A stretch of DNA of 64,000 nucleotides from Citrobacter sp. Marseille-Q6884 (GCF_945906775.1 NZ_CAMDRE010000001.1:1674001-1738000), one strand, 5' to 3'; positions 33,605 to 42,904 are shown, counted from the stretch's first letter. The notes: generated from the sequence alone by a model not told the origin. Numbers and translations: made by a program.

Positions 33605-34704
33605 GCAATGGCCTCCTGCTGGTGCAGGCGTGCGGGGAGCCAGGCATCCGGGGACACCGGCGGGCGCTCGCCAAGGATCTGGGCGCAGAGTAACTCAGCG
33701 GTTGCCGGCGCGGTTGTGACACCCAGTCCTTCATGCCCCAGCGCCAGCCAGATACCCGGACGCGCAGGATGTGGGCCAATCAGCGGGTTGCCGTCAGCCG
33801 ATGCTGCCCGAAAACCGCTCCAGCAACGGATGATATTAAGCGCCTCCAGAGAGGGTAAAAAATGGCGCGCTCGCGCCAGCATCTGTGCCAGCAGGGGGAG
33901 GTCAACCTCGCGGTCGGTATTATCAAACTGGCGGGAGGAGCCAATCAGCAACTGTCCGGTGGGGCGTGGCTGGATATTAAATGCCACTGAGGTGCCGTCG
34001 GCATGGGCGCTGGCACCGTATCCCAACTCTACCAACTGGTGGCTGAGCAAGGGGCCGTAGCGGTCGGTGATCGCCAACTGGCCTTTTTTTGGCCTGAGCC
34101 AGTTTTCGTCCAGCAGCTTATTGGCTCCCAGACCGCTGGCGATGACGATGGCGCGCGCGCGCAGTCGTTTACCGCTGTGTAGGGTGACGTAAGGGGCATC
34201 AACAGAGAGGGCGCTATCACGAAGATGCGTTAAATTGGCGTCGTTAATAAACCAGCGGGCGACGTTTGGGGCGTAAACTAACCCGTCGCCGGGAACCCAC
34301 AGCCCGCCAGCGAGCCCGGCGGTGAGCAGCGGTTCTCGTGCGGCAAGCTGAGCGCGGGTCTGCATTTCGCTGACAACCTGGTATTGTGCCATCCGTTGTT
34401 GCTTTTCTTCTGCCAGCGCAAGCTCTTGCGGTGTTTCCGCCAGCCACAGCGTGCCGCATCCGCGCCAGGCACAGCTTTCCGGCATGCGGGGCGTCAGTTT
34501 GCGCCAGCTCGCCAAAGACCAGGCGGAGAGAGCGAGCTCCGCAGGATCATCATCCATGCACACCAGGTGGCCCATACCCGCCGCCGTAGCACCCGCATTG
34601 CCGTCATCGACCAGTGTGACTCGCTGTCCGCGAGCGGCCAGTTGCCAGGCGCAGGCGGCCCCGATAATCCCGGCACCGATGACGATGATGTCACTTTCGG
34701 TCAC
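33601..34704 (-). CDS. D-hydroxyproline dehydrogenase, catalytic FAD subunit (DadA/HcnC-like)
   Basis: The 367-residue D-amino-acid-oxidase-fold protein has DIIVIGAGIIGAACAWQLAARG near the N-terminus and the C-terminal signature GLGVTTAPATAELL. It is expected to take electrons from cis-4-hydroxy-D-proline. I chose GTG 34704, since it overlaps the epimerase stop as GTGA and follows GGGGGAT; a TTG five codons upstream is also open. The operon order epimerase-catalytic-ferredoxin-large subunit matches a complete hydroxyproline pathway. Confidence 0.84.
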   Translation of the reverse strand: MTESDIIVIGAGIIGAACAWQLAARGQRVTLVDDGNAGATAAGMGHLVCMDDDPAELALSAWSLASWRKLTPRMPESCAWRGCGTLWLAETPQELALAEEKQQRMAQYQVVSEMQTRAQLAAREPLLTAGLAGGLWVPGDGLVYAPNVARWFINDANLTHLRDSALSVDAPYVTLHSGKRLRARAIVIASGLGANKLLDENWLRPKKGQLAITDRYGPLLSHQLVELGYGASAHADGTSVAFNIQPRPTGQLLIGSSRQFDNTDREVDLPLLAQMLARARHFLPSLEALNIIRCWSGFRAASADGNPLIGPHPARPGIWLALGHEGLGVTTAPATAELLCAQILGERPPVSPDAWLPARLHQQEAIA

Positions 34705-35642
34705 AGCGCGATCCCCCAACAGAACGGATCTTCAGGATTGAGGATCAGTCGGTTATCACCACAGACCCAGGCCTCTCCGCGGATCGTCGGGACGATCTTG
34801 TCGCCATGCGGCACAAAATGCGCCGTAAATTCGCTGCCGATGATGCTCGCCTGCCGCCAGGGTTCTCCGGATTTGAGTTTGCCGTCTTCTGCCAGGCAGG
34901 CCAGCTTGGCGCTGGTGCCGGTGCCGCAGGGCGAACGATCCCAGGCTTTACCGGGACAGAGTACAAAGTTGCGGCTGTCCGCGTGATCATCCTCTGCAAA
35001 CAGTTCGATATGATCGATAATGCCGTCATGTTCGCCGCGAATGCCTGCACGATCTAACCCTTCACGGATTGCCCATGCGTACTCCGTCAACTCAGGGATC
35101 TTTTCCGGCGAGACCGCGAACGGATGATCGTTGACGAGGAAGAACCAGTTGCCGCCCCAGGCGATATCACCCGTTACCGTACCGTGGACGGTTTCAACCT
35201 GTACCTGCTTACGCCAGCGGTAGGCCGGCACGTTTTCGACCGAGACGCTGCCATCTTCGTGCAGGGTGGCGGTCACATCGCCCACCGGTGTTTCAATCAG
35301 GTGTTTACCGGGTTGAATGCGCCCAAGCCATGCCAGCGAGGCGATCAGCCCGATGGTGCCGTGACCGCACATGTTCAGAAAGCCGCAGTTGTTAAAGAAG
35401 ATGACTCCCGCCGTGGCCTTTGGTGAAACCGGCTCACAGAGTAATGCGCCGACCAGAACGTCGTTACCGCGGGGTTCAAGAATGATGGCTTTGCGCCAGT
35501 CATCGTAGTCGCGGGAAAAGCGTGCCCGACGCTCGCTCATGTTCCCCGTTCCCAGATCCGGAAAGCCGTCGATGACCAGACGAGTGGGTTCACCGCCGGT
35601 GTGAGAATCAATCACTCTCAGTTCACTGTACTGCGCTGTCAT
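34701..35642 (-). CDS. 4-hydroxyproline 2-epimerase (proline racemase family)
   Basis: The 313-residue enzyme interconverts trans-4-hydroxy-L-proline and cis-4-hydroxy-D-proline, the entry step. Both catalytic cysteines are present: MCGHGTIG near residue 90 and DRSPCGTGTSA near 236. Two cysteines indicate an epimerase or racemase rather than the dehydratase class, which has Thr at the second site or Ser-Cys variants. The N-terminus IDSHTGGEPTRLV is typical. It is the first gene of the leftward operon; AGGATCTCCGGGA-like sequence precedes it on the opposite reading. Confidence 0.9.
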   Translation of the reverse strand: MTAQYSELRVIDSHTGGEPTRLVIDGFPDLGTGNMSERRARFSRDYDDWRKAIILEPRGNDVLVGALLCEPVSPKATAGVIFFNNCGFLNMCGHGTIGLIASLAWLGRIQPGKHLIETPVGDVTATLHEDGSVSVENVPAYRWRKQVQVETVHGTVTGDIAWGGNWFFLVNDHPFAVSPEKIPELTEYAWAIREGLDRAGIRGEHDGIIDHIELFAEDDHADSRNFVLCPGKAWDRSPCGTGTSAKLACLAEDGKLKSGEPWRQASIIGSEFTAHFVPHGDKIVPTIRGEAWVCGDNRLILNPEDPFCWGIAL

Positions 35643-35947
35643 AGGATCTCCGGGAAGTTAACGTTTTGTTGCTAAATGCTGACGTAAGCCTTGCATCCCG
35701 GCTTGATCGCTTTCGTCACAGTAAATGACGAAATCAGCATAATGGCCGGTATCGCTATGAAACTGTTGTCATATTTATTTTTTATTAATCATTTAGTTAA
35801 TGGTGTGGTAAACCAAAAAAGGTAACCGCGCCAGTGGCTGGAAAAGGGGAAATCATAAACCTACGGCAGGATCGCAAAACGCAGTAAGGATGCTTGCTTG
35901 GTTAATAAAAAGTTAATAAATATTCAGATCACTAATCGGGAGGAAGC
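35643..35947. promoter_or_regulatory. Divergent control region of the hydroxyproline locus
   Basis: These 305 bp separate the leftward epimerase operon from the AraC-type regulator. A perfect inverted repeat TTTCGTCA-CAGTAAA-TGACGAAA lies at 35711-35733, and the same TTTCGTCA recurs at 36786-36793 before the rightward operon. The rest is AT-rich promoter-like DNA with no gene. Confidence 0.6.
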
Positions 35948-35950
35948 GTG

Positions 35951-36766
35951 ATGTCCTGTGTGATTGATGATGTGCGGGCTCCGTCGCCGGTGCCGGAAGT
36001 GGCTGAACTTAGCCAGATATGTGAAGGGCTGGCGCGCCAGCGCCCGGACAATATCCAGACGTTGCTCCATGCGATGGCATTGATTGCGCCGCTGCTCAAT
36101 GCCATTCCGAATGTGGTTTTTTTTATCAAAGATGTGCAGGCCCGCTATTTGATGGTCAATATGACCCTGGCACGTCGCTGCGGATTTAAGACAGTGGCTT
36201 CTCTGCTGGGTAAAACCTCTGCCGATGTTTTCCCTTCAGCGCTTGGGCTGGGCTATACCGAGCAGGATATGCGGGTGCTGCGCGAAGGGGTCATGCTGCG
36301 GGATCAGCTGGAAATGCATCTCTACAACGGTCGTGTACGCGGCTGGTGTTTGACCCAGAAGCTGGCGCTGCGGGATGCGCAGGGTCAGGTCATCGGTATG
36401 GCGGGGATTTCACATGATCTGCAGGAAGCCCAGGCGCGTCACCCGGCGTGGCAGCGGCTGGCGATCGTCGACGATCATATCCGCAACCATTATCACCGTC
36501 CCATCGCTATGGAAGAGCTAACCGCCCTGAGCGGTATGTCGGTGGCGCAAATTGAGCGCTACTGTAAGCGTATCTTCCATCTCACGCCGCGCCAGATGAT
36601 CCACAAAGTTCGGCTGGAAAAAGCCACCGAACTGCTGGCGGGCGATACGCCGATTACCGATATCGCGTTGCAGTGTGGTTATACCGATCACAGCGCGTTT
36701 AGCCGCCAGTTTAAGGCGATGACGGGCTCCACACCGCGTGATTTTCGTATCACGCTCGCCGGGTAA
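35951..36766 (+). CDS. PAS-AraC family regulator of the hydroxyproline locus
   Basis: The 271-residue regulator has a PAS-fold sensor at about residues 48-160 (NAIPNVVFFIKDVQARYLMVN through GMAGISHDLQEAQ). A C-terminal double helix-turn-helix of the AraC family follows (IAMEELTALSGMSVAQIERYCKRIF and TDIALQCGYTDHSAFSRQFKAMTG). ATG 35951 follows GGGAGGAAGCGTG; the overlapping GTG three bases upstream is less likely. It lies between the two operons and probably binds the TTTCGTCA motif. The inducer, presumably hydroxyproline or a breakdown product, is inferred. Confidence 0.85.
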   Translation: MSCVIDDVRAPSPVPEVAELSQICEGLARQRPDNIQTLLHAMALIAPLLNAIPNVVFFIKDVQARYLMVNMTLARRCGFKTVASLLGKTSADVFPSALGLGYTEQDMRVLREGVMLRDQLEMHLYNGRVRGWCLTQKLALRDAQGQVIGMAGISHDLQEAQARHPAWQRLAIVDDHIRNHYHRPIAMEELTALSGMSVAQIERYCKRIFHLTPRQMIHKVRLEKATELLAGDTPITDIALQCGYTDHSAFSRQFKAMTGSTPRDFRITLAG

Positions 36767-36785
36767 GACACACTCACTGTGCTAA

Positions 36786-36793
36786 TTTCGTCA
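36786..36793. promoter_or_regulatory. TTTCGTCA half-site before the rightward hydroxyproline operon
   Basis: This matches one arm of the inverted repeat at 35711-35733. A TGACGA at 36886-36891 near the start codon may be a partial partner. It is a likely binding site of the locus regulator. Confidence 0.5.
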
Positions 36794-36904
36794 CCAAAGA
36801 GGAAGAAAACCACCAAGCCGTCGGTCGCCTGAAACGTCAATCTGTCAGTGAATATTTACCATTCATTCACTTTCAATTAACAAAATGACGACAAGGAACC
36901 GAAC

Positions 36905-37825
36905 ATGAGCAAGAAAGCCATTCACTGGAGCGGTGTATTTCCGGCGGTCAGCACCCAGTTTCGTAGCGATTATTCCCTGGATCTGGATGCCACTCACACG
37001 GTGATGAAAAACCTGGTCAAAGATGGTGTTTCTGGCCTGGTGGTGTGCGGCAGCGTGGGGGAGAACACCTCTCTGAGCACGCAGGAAAAGCTGCAGATCA
37101 TCGAAGTGGCGAAAGATGCAGCGGGCGGTCAGATCCCGGTCATTGCGGGGGTGGCCGAATTCACCACCGCGTTTGCACAGAAGATGGCGAAAGAGGCAGA
37201 GCGCGTGGGTGTCGACGGTATTATGGTGATGCCTGCGCTGGTGTACTCCTCAAAACCACATGAAACAGCGGCCCACTTCCGCAGTGTGGCTACGGCTACC
37301 GACCTGCCCATCATGGTGTACAACAACCCGCCGATTTACAAAAACGACGTGACGCCGGACATCCTGGCGACGCTGGCCGACTGCGACAACATCGTTTGCT
37401 TCAAAGACTCCTCCGGCGATACCCGCCGTTTTATCGACATGCGTAACGCCGTTGGCGACCGCTTTGTGCTGTTCGCTGGGCTGGATGATGTGGTGGTCGA
37501 GAGCATTGCCGTTGGGGCAGAAGGCTGGATCTCCGGTATGTCGAACGCCTTCCCGCGTGAAGGGGAGACGCTGTTCCGTCTGGCGAAACAACAGCGTTAT
37601 GAGGAGGCGATGGCGCTTTACCGCTGGTTTATGCCGCTACTGCATCTGGATGCGCGTCCGGATCTGGTGCAGTGCATCAAGCTCTGTGAAGAATTGTTGG
37701 GGCGTGGCAGCGCCATTACCCGCCCACCGCGTCTGGCGCTGGAAGGGGATACCCGTGCGCAAGTGGTGGCAATTGTTGAGAAGGCGCTGGCGACCCGTCC
37801 ACAACTGCCGGATGTTGGCCTTTAA
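36905..37825 (+). CDS. Pyrroline-4-hydroxy-2-carboxylate deaminase (DHDPS/NAL family)
   Basis: The 306-residue class I aldolase-fold protein has GSVGENTSLS near residue 48, the catalytic tyrosine in MVYNNPP near 138 and the Schiff-base lysine in IVCFKDSSGD near 166. In the hydroxyproline pathway this family member removes ammonia from pyrroline-4-hydroxy-2-carboxylate to give alpha-ketoglutarate semialdehyde. The specific function comes from operon context, since other DHDPS-family enzymes look similar. ATG follows ACAAGGAACCGAAC. It is the first gene of the rightward operon. Confidence 0.83.
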   Translation: MSKKAIHWSGVFPAVSTQFRSDYSLDLDATHTVMKNLVKDGVSGLVVCGSVGENTSLSTQEKLQIIEVAKDAAGGQIPVIAGVAEFTTAFAQKMAKEAERVGVDGIMVMPALVYSSKPHETAAHFRSVATATDLPIMVYNNPPIYKNDVTPDILATLADCDNIVCFKDSSGDTRRFIDMRNAVGDRFVLFAGLDDVVVESIAVGAEGWISGMSNAFPREGETLFRLAKQQRYEEAMALYRWFMPLLHLDARPDLVQCIKLCEELLGRGSAITRPPRLALEGDTRAQVVAIVEKALATRPQLPDVGL

Positions 37826-37839
37826 GTGAAGGAGTGATG

Positions 37840-39447
37840 ATGACGTTACCTCTCTCTGTTTCGGGTCAGCAGTTTATCGCCGGTCGCCGCGTGGCAAGCG
37901 GTGAGGCGACGCTGCCAAGCCTGCGCGCCGCTGACGGCAAGCTGACCGGATACCATTTTTACCCGGCCTCTCGTGAGGAGGCCGCCGCCGCGGTGGAGGC
38001 GGCTGACCAGGCGTTTTCTGTTTATTCACAGACAACGCCGGATGTGCGCGCCCGCTTTCTCGACACCCTTGCCGACGAGCTGGATTTGCTCGGCGAGGAT
38101 TTTTTCGCCATCGCCCATCAGGAAACGGCGCTGCCGTTGGCGCGATTACAGGGAGAGCGCACCCGTACCAGTAATCAGCTGCGCATGTTTGCCGGGGTGC
38201 TGCGTCGGGGCGATGCCTTTGGCGTGCGTATTGATACCGCGCTCCCTGACCGTCAGCCTCTGCCGCGCCCGGACCTGCGTCAGTATCTGACCGCGCTTGG
38301 CCCGGTGGCGGTATTCGGGGCCAGCAATTTTCCGCTGGCCTTTTCTACCGCAGGGGGCGATACCGCCTCGGCGCTGGCGGCAGGTTGCCCAGTGGTGGTG
38401 AAAGCCCATCCCGGGCATATGGCGACAGCGGAGTTGACTGCCCAGGCGATTGTGCGTGCGGTCGCGGCATCTGGCCTGCCTGCGGGTGTTTTTAACATGA
38501 TTTTCGGCACCGATATTGGCGCGGATCTGGTTCGCCATCCGGCGATTCAGGCGGTGGGTTTTACCGGTTCGCTGCGCGGCGGCAAGGCGCTCTGGCAGCT
38601 GGCGCAGCAGCGTCCGCAGCCGATCCCTGTCTTTGCGGAAATGTCAGCCATTAACCCGCTGATTATTCTGCCGCAGGCATTAGCCACGCGGGCAGAGGGG
38701 CTGGCGAAGGAACTGGTGGCCTCTTTTACCCTCGGCTGTGGGCAGTTTTGTACCAAGCCGGGGCTGATCCTTGTCTTACGCGGTGAGGGCATTTCCTGCT
38801 TCACGCAGGCACTGAAGGTCGCGGTTGACCAGGCGCCGCCACAGACCATGCTGAATGCTCCGACGCTTGCCCATTATGAAGACGGTGTTAGCGCACTTGA
38901 GGCGCATCCGCATATTCAGCGTTTGGCTGGGTCTGATGAATCGGTTATCGGCCGCGCGCAGGCCCGGCTGTATCAGGCTCCGGCTTCGCTGTTGCTGGCA
39001 CAGGATCCGCTTCTACAGCAGGAGGTGTTTGGCCCGCTGGCGGTGTTGGTCGAGGTGGCCGATGAGGCGGAGTTGCAGTCCATTCTGCGCGCGATTCCGG
39101 GGCAGTTGACGGCAACCGTGCACGCTGAATCTGATGATGGACCGCTGGCGCAGCGTCTGCTGCCAGCCCTCAGTGAAAAAGCGGGGCGCATCCTGTTTAA
39201 CGGTTATCCGACCGGTGTAGAGGTCTGTGATGCCATGGTGCACGGCGGTCCGTGGCCTGCCACCACCGACGCTCGCGCTACCTCGGTAGGGACGCAATCC
39301 ATCGACCGTTTTTTACGCCCGGTATGCCTGCAAAATGTGCCTGCCGCGCTGCTTTCGCCTGCTGTCCAGGATGACAACCCTCTGAACCTGCTGCGCCTGA
39401 TTAACGGGCAGTGGACCCGGGAAGCCATTTCCCCCTCTGTTGACTGA
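37840..39447 (+). CDS. Alpha-ketoglutarate semialdehyde dehydrogenase
   Basis: The roughly 535-residue NAD(P)-dependent aldehyde dehydrogenase has the general-base glutamate in FAEMSAINP and the nucleophilic cysteine in GCGQFCTKPG. Cofactor-site segments VAVFGASNFPLAFS and VVVKAHPGH are present. It completes hydroxyproline breakdown by making alpha-ketoglutarate, which enters the TCA cycle. Three starts are possible within 6 bp (GTG 37834, ATG 37837, ATG 37840). GAAGGAG favours the last. It begins 12 bp after the deaminase. Confidence 0.88.
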   Translation: MTLPLSVSGQQFIAGRRVASGEATLPSLRAADGKLTGYHFYPASREEAAAAVEAADQAFSVYSQTTPDVRARFLDTLADELDLLGEDFFAIAHQETALPLARLQGERTRTSNQLRMFAGVLRRGDAFGVRIDTALPDRQPLPRPDLRQYLTALGPVAVFGASNFPLAFSTAGGDTASALAAGCPVVVKAHPGHMATAELTAQAIVRAVAASGLPAGVFNMIFGTDIGADLVRHPAIQAVGFTGSLRGGKALWQLAQQRPQPIPVFAEMSAINPLIILPQALATRAEGLAKELVASFTLGCGQFCTKPGLILVLRGEGISCFTQALKVAVDQAPPQTMLNAPTLAHYEDGVSALEAHPHIQRLAGSDESVIGRAQARLYQAPASLLLAQDPLLQQEVFGPLAVLVEVADEAELQSILRAIPGQLTATVHAESDDGPLAQRLLPALSEKAGRILFNGYPTGVEVCDAMVHGGPWPATTDARATSVGTQSIDRFLRPVCLQNVPAALLSPAVQDDNPLNLLRLINGQWTREAISPSVD

Positions 39448-39452
39448 AGGGC

Positions 39453-41060
39453 ATGACCATGACGATTCACTCTACGCACCAAACACAGGCCCGCGTTGCT
39501 GAGGTGGGTAAATTTAAAAAGCAGCTAACGCTAACCGACCTGACGTTTATTGGGCTTGGTGCTATCTTCGGTTCCGGCTGGCTGTTTGCCGCCAGCCATG
39601 TGGCATCGATTGCCGGACCTGCGGGCATTGCCTCGTGGGTCATCGGCGGGATTGCCGTTCTGCTGTTGGGGATTGTCTATTGTGAGCTGGGCGCGGCACT
39701 GCCTCGAGCCGGGGGGATTATCCGTTATCCGGTCTTTTCCCACGGTGAATTGATGGGGTATCTGCTTGGATTTATTACGCTGATTGCGTTTTCAAGCCTC
39801 ATCTCCATAGAGATTGTTGCCGCGCGACAGTATGCGGCAGCATGGTTCCCGATGCTGACTCAAACTGGCTCAAGCGATCCAACGCTGCTGGGGTGGGTGG
39901 TGCAGTTTTTGCTGCTGTGTTTGTTCTTCGGGCTGAATTACTACAGCGTAAAAACGTTTGCCCGCTCCAATAACATCATCAGTATTCTGAAATTTTTGGT
40001 ACCGCTGGCGGTCGTTGTGACGCTATTTACCTTTTTCAAACCTGAGAACCTGCACATTCAGGGGATTGCACCCTTTGGCATGTCGGGTGTTGAGGCCGCG
40101 ATTAGCGCCGGTGGGATCATCTTCGCTTACCTGGGGCTGACGCCAATTATTTCGGTGGCGAGTGAAGTAAAAAATCCACAGCGGACTATCCCGGTGGCGC
40201 TGATTTTATCCGTGGTGCTGTCGACGATTATTTACGTGCTGCTGCAGTTGGCATTCCTTGGCAGTATTCCGACCGATATGCTGGGCGGCGGCTGGGCGGA
40301 GATCAGCAAGCAATTCTCACTGCCGTACCGGGATATCGCCATTACGCTCGGTATGGGCTGGCTGGCGTTTATGGTGGTGTGTGACGCGATTGTCTCTCCA
40401 AGCGGTACCGGCAATATCTACATGAACGCCACGCCGCGCGTAATTTATGGCTGGGCCAAAGCAGGCACCTTCTTTAAGACGTTTACCCACATTGATAAAG
40501 AGTCTGGCATTCCGCGTCCGGCGCTGTGGCTGACCTTTGCATTATCTATTTTCTGGACATTGCCGTTCCCGTCATGGGAACAGTTGATAAGCGTAGTGTC
40601 GGCGGCGCTGGTACTCAGCTACGCCATTGCCCCGGTCACGGCGGCGGGGCTACGCCGCAACGCACCGGATTTGCCGCGCCCATTTCGCGTACGTGCCTTC
40701 GGGATTATCGGTCCGGTGTCATTTGTGATTTCGGCGCTGATTGTATTCTGGTCTGGCTGGGGCACGCTGTCATGGCTGCTGGGACTGCAGATTGTGATGT
40801 TTGTCGTCTATGTGCTGTGCAAATCAAAAGTGCCGGTACACACCGTGAGTCTGGCACAGCAGGTGAAATCGTCTCTGTGGCTTATCGCCTTCTACGCGCT
40901 GATTATGCTCTTCTCCTGGCTCGGCAGTTTTGGGGGAACAGGGGTGATTGGTCATCCGTGGGATACGGTGGTGGTGGCGGTGATGTCGTTGGGAATTTAC
41001 TACTGGGGTGAGCGAACCTGTCTGCCGCAGGCTAACTTTACCGGTGATGAAGAAGAGTAG
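39453..41060 (+). CDS. APC-family amino-acid permease (hydroxyproline uptake likely)
   Basis: The 535-residue inner-membrane transporter has about 12 helices. The first carries the APC signature LTFIGLGAIFGSGWLFAASH, and the middle has GGIIFAYLGLTPIISVASEVKNPQRTIP, a family hallmark. It lies between the semialdehyde dehydrogenase and the imine reductase, 5 bp after the former, so the probable substrate is hydroxyproline or proline. Substrate is inferred from context. Confidence 0.82.
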   Translation: MTMTIHSTHQTQARVAEVGKFKKQLTLTDLTFIGLGAIFGSGWLFAASHVASIAGPAGIASWVIGGIAVLLLGIVYCELGAALPRAGGIIRYPVFSHGELMGYLLGFITLIAFSSLISIEIVAARQYAAAWFPMLTQTGSSDPTLLGWVVQFLLLCLFFGLNYYSVKTFARSNNIISILKFLVPLAVVVTLFTFFKPENLHIQGIAPFGMSGVEAAISAGGIIFAYLGLTPIISVASEVKNPQRTIPVALILSVVLSTIIYVLLQLAFLGSIPTDMLGGGWAEISKQFSLPYRDIAITLGMGWLAFMVVCDAIVSPSGTGNIYMNATPRVIYGWAKAGTFFKTFTHIDKESGIPRPALWLTFALSIFWTLPFPSWEQLISVVSAALVLSYAIAPVTAAGLRRNAPDLPRPFRVRAFGIIGPVSFVISALIVFWSGWGTLSWLLGLQIVMFVVYVLCKSKVPVHTVSLAQQVKSSLWLIAFYALIMLFSWLGSFGGTGVIGHPWDTVVVAVMSLGIYYWGERTCLPQANFTGDEEE

Positions 41061-41071
41061 AGGAGTCAGTC

Positions 41072-42082
41072 ATGGAGATGGTAAACCTCTCGTTAACAGA
41101 GGCTTATACGCTGGCATATAAGGTGCTGCGCGGGAACGGATTCAGTGAAGCGCATGCCGTGGTGGTCGCGACAAACGTGACCCACGGTGAGCGTGATGGC
41201 TGTGCCTCGCATGGTTTGTGGCGGTTGCTGGGGATTGTGGAAACGCGACGTAAAGGGAAGGTGTCACCTGACGCTGAGCCGGTAATCACCGATACCGCGC
41301 CGGCCATTGTGAAGGTGGACGCCGGAGGGGCATTTTCCCTGCTGGCGTTCGAGCGCGCGCTTCCGCTGCTGATAGAAAAGGCGCGCCACAATGGAATTGC
41401 TGCCCTGGCGATTAACCGTTGTGTGCACTTTTCGGCGCTGTTTGCCGATGTTGAGCCGCTCACGGAGGCGGGGCTGGTGGCGCTGGCGACGACGCCCAGC
41501 CATGCGTGGGTGGCTCCCGCAGGTGGGACGCAGCCGCTTTTTGGCACTAACCCGATAGCGTTTGGCTGGCCGCGTGAAGAAAAACCCCCGTTTATCTTTG
41601 ATATGGCCACCAGTGCGGCGGCACGAGGGGAGATCCAACTCCATCAACGGGCGGGAAAAGAGGTTCCGGAAGGGTGGGGAATCGACAGTGACGGTCAGGC
41701 CACCACCGACGCGCAGGCGATCCTCAACGGGGCGATGTTGACGTTTGGCGGGCATAAAGGGTCGGCACTGGCAGCGATGGTGGAACTGCTTGCCGGGCCG
41801 CTCATCGGCGATATGACCAGCGCGGAATCGCTGGCGTGGGACAAGGGGGCTGGCGGGTTGCCCTATGGTGGCGAGTTGATTCTGGCCCTTGACCCGGCCC
41901 GCTTTTTGGGACTGGAGGCTTCGCGACATCTGGCGCGTGCCGAGAGACTTTTTGCCGATATGCAGCGGCAAGGGGCGCGTTTGCCGGGTGAGCGCCGCTA
42001 TCATTCCCGTACGCGTACCATTCGTGACGGTGTAGAAATAGCCCATTCGCTGTTCAAGGATATATCCGCGTTAGTGAAATAA
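41072..42082 (+). CDS. Ldh/YlbC-family NAD(P)H imine reductase (pyrroline-2-carboxylate type)
   Basis: The 336-residue protein belongs to the malate/lactate/sulfolactate dehydrogenase-like family, with the catalytic His in ASHGLWRL near residue 47 and the cofactor-site PLFGTNPIAFGWP near 150. Members in proline and hydroxyproline clusters reduce pyrroline-2-carboxylate (or piperideine-2-carboxylate) to the L-amino acid. The operon position fits that role, allowing proline or the cyclic imine to be salvaged. A dehydrogenase acting on a hydroxy acid cannot be excluded. It is the last gene of the operon. Confidence 0.75.
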   Translation: MEMVNLSLTEAYTLAYKVLRGNGFSEAHAVVVATNVTHGERDGCASHGLWRLLGIVETRRKGKVSPDAEPVITDTAPAIVKVDAGGAFSLLAFERALPLLIEKARHNGIAALAINRCVHFSALFADVEPLTEAGLVALATTPSHAWVAPAGGTQPLFGTNPIAFGWPREEKPPFIFDMATSAAARGEIQLHQRAGKEVPEGWGIDSDGQATTDAQAILNGAMLTFGGHKGSALAAMVELLAGPLIGDMTSAESLAWDKGAGGLPYGGELILALDPARFLGLEASRHLARAERLFADMQRQGARLPGERRYHSRTRTIRDGVEIAHSLFKDISALVK

Positions 42083-42466
42083 TGATTGGCATTATCGTGA
42101 TAACAGGAGGGATGATGTCCCTCCCGTTATACTTTTATATAAATAGTGACGGTGATTAGCGATGCGCAGGTGTTGGCGCAACTGCGCATCGCGCTACTAA
42201 AAACACCTGTAAATTACGCCAGTAAACCAGGGGGAGTTCAGATGTAAATAAGATGAAATAAGCGCGATCAACACGCTATTCGGAATAAACGGAAACCCTC
42301 CCCATTCCAATAAATATACGGGTACGCGGTATTATTGCCGTATCAATTCACTACTTTTCGCATGCTCAAATCCCCCTCGCTCCAGAAAACAACGCACGCC
42401 TGCATCTGGCTAAAAATGCGATCTCACTCACTGAAGCAATTAGCAAACTATGAAACAACACCGTTT

Positions 42467-42484
42467 TGTACACTTTGCTTTACA
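42467..42484. promoter_or_regulatory. TyrR box upstream of tpl
   Basis: TGTACACTTTGCTTTACA fits the consensus TGTAAA-N6-TTTACA with one mismatch. It lies about 420 bp before the tpl start, consistent with the far-upstream strong box known in C. freundii. Confidence 0.78.
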
Positions 42485-42489
42485 CTTTT

Positions 42490-42505
42490 GGTGATGTGAA
42501 TCACA
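42490..42505. promoter_or_regulatory. CRP-like site next to the TyrR box
   Basis: GGTGATGTGAATCACA has the TGTGA-N6-TCACA layout with one mismatch in the left arm. It lies five bases from the TyrR box. Confidence 0.6.
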
Positions 42506-42689
42506 AATATAACGCCATGAAGTGATCCGACTCTCACAAAATAGCGTGTACTCATTCACCAATACATCATGAGAACAGCCTGGAAAGTTAAGTTTTCAGT
42601 ATTTCCCCTCTCCCGTGACGCATGACGGTGAACAATAAAGCAAAACGCAAAAAAAAACTTGTTGCATATGAATAGGTAAAAAAAAGTCA

Positions 42690-42705
42690 TGTGATTTGCA
42701 TCACT
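42690..42705. promoter_or_regulatory. Second CRP-like site upstream of tpl
   Basis: TGTGATTTGCATCACT matches TGTGA-N6-TCACA except for the last base. It lies 200 bp downstream of the first CRP-like site. Confidence 0.6.
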
Positions 42706-42904
42706 CACATTTACAGATTTTTAGATTATTGCCAGTGATTAAAATTGGTCGGGCTATTTCCATCATCAATCAGATCTTGCATAGTGCCTGCACATTATTT
42801 CTCCCCCTGAATCAGGAGGCGAATAGTTATATATCATCAGCTTCTGTTGATGAACCGATATGATTTACTTCACATTAATACGTACATCTTACTGGAGAAA
42901 CAAA

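Larger units (their letters stand above)
42083..42904. promoter_or_regulatory. Long tpl regulatory region
   Basis: No gene is seen in these 822 bp. The region carries the recognisable control sites of tpl: a TyrR box at 42467-42484 and CRP-like palindromes at 42490-42505 and 42690-42705, plus AT-rich stretches suited to IHF bending. In C. freundii, tpl is known to be activated by TyrR with tyrosine and by cAMP-CRP, with IHF help. Weaker TyrR boxes probably exist nearer the promoter but I could not assign them. Confidence 0.7.
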
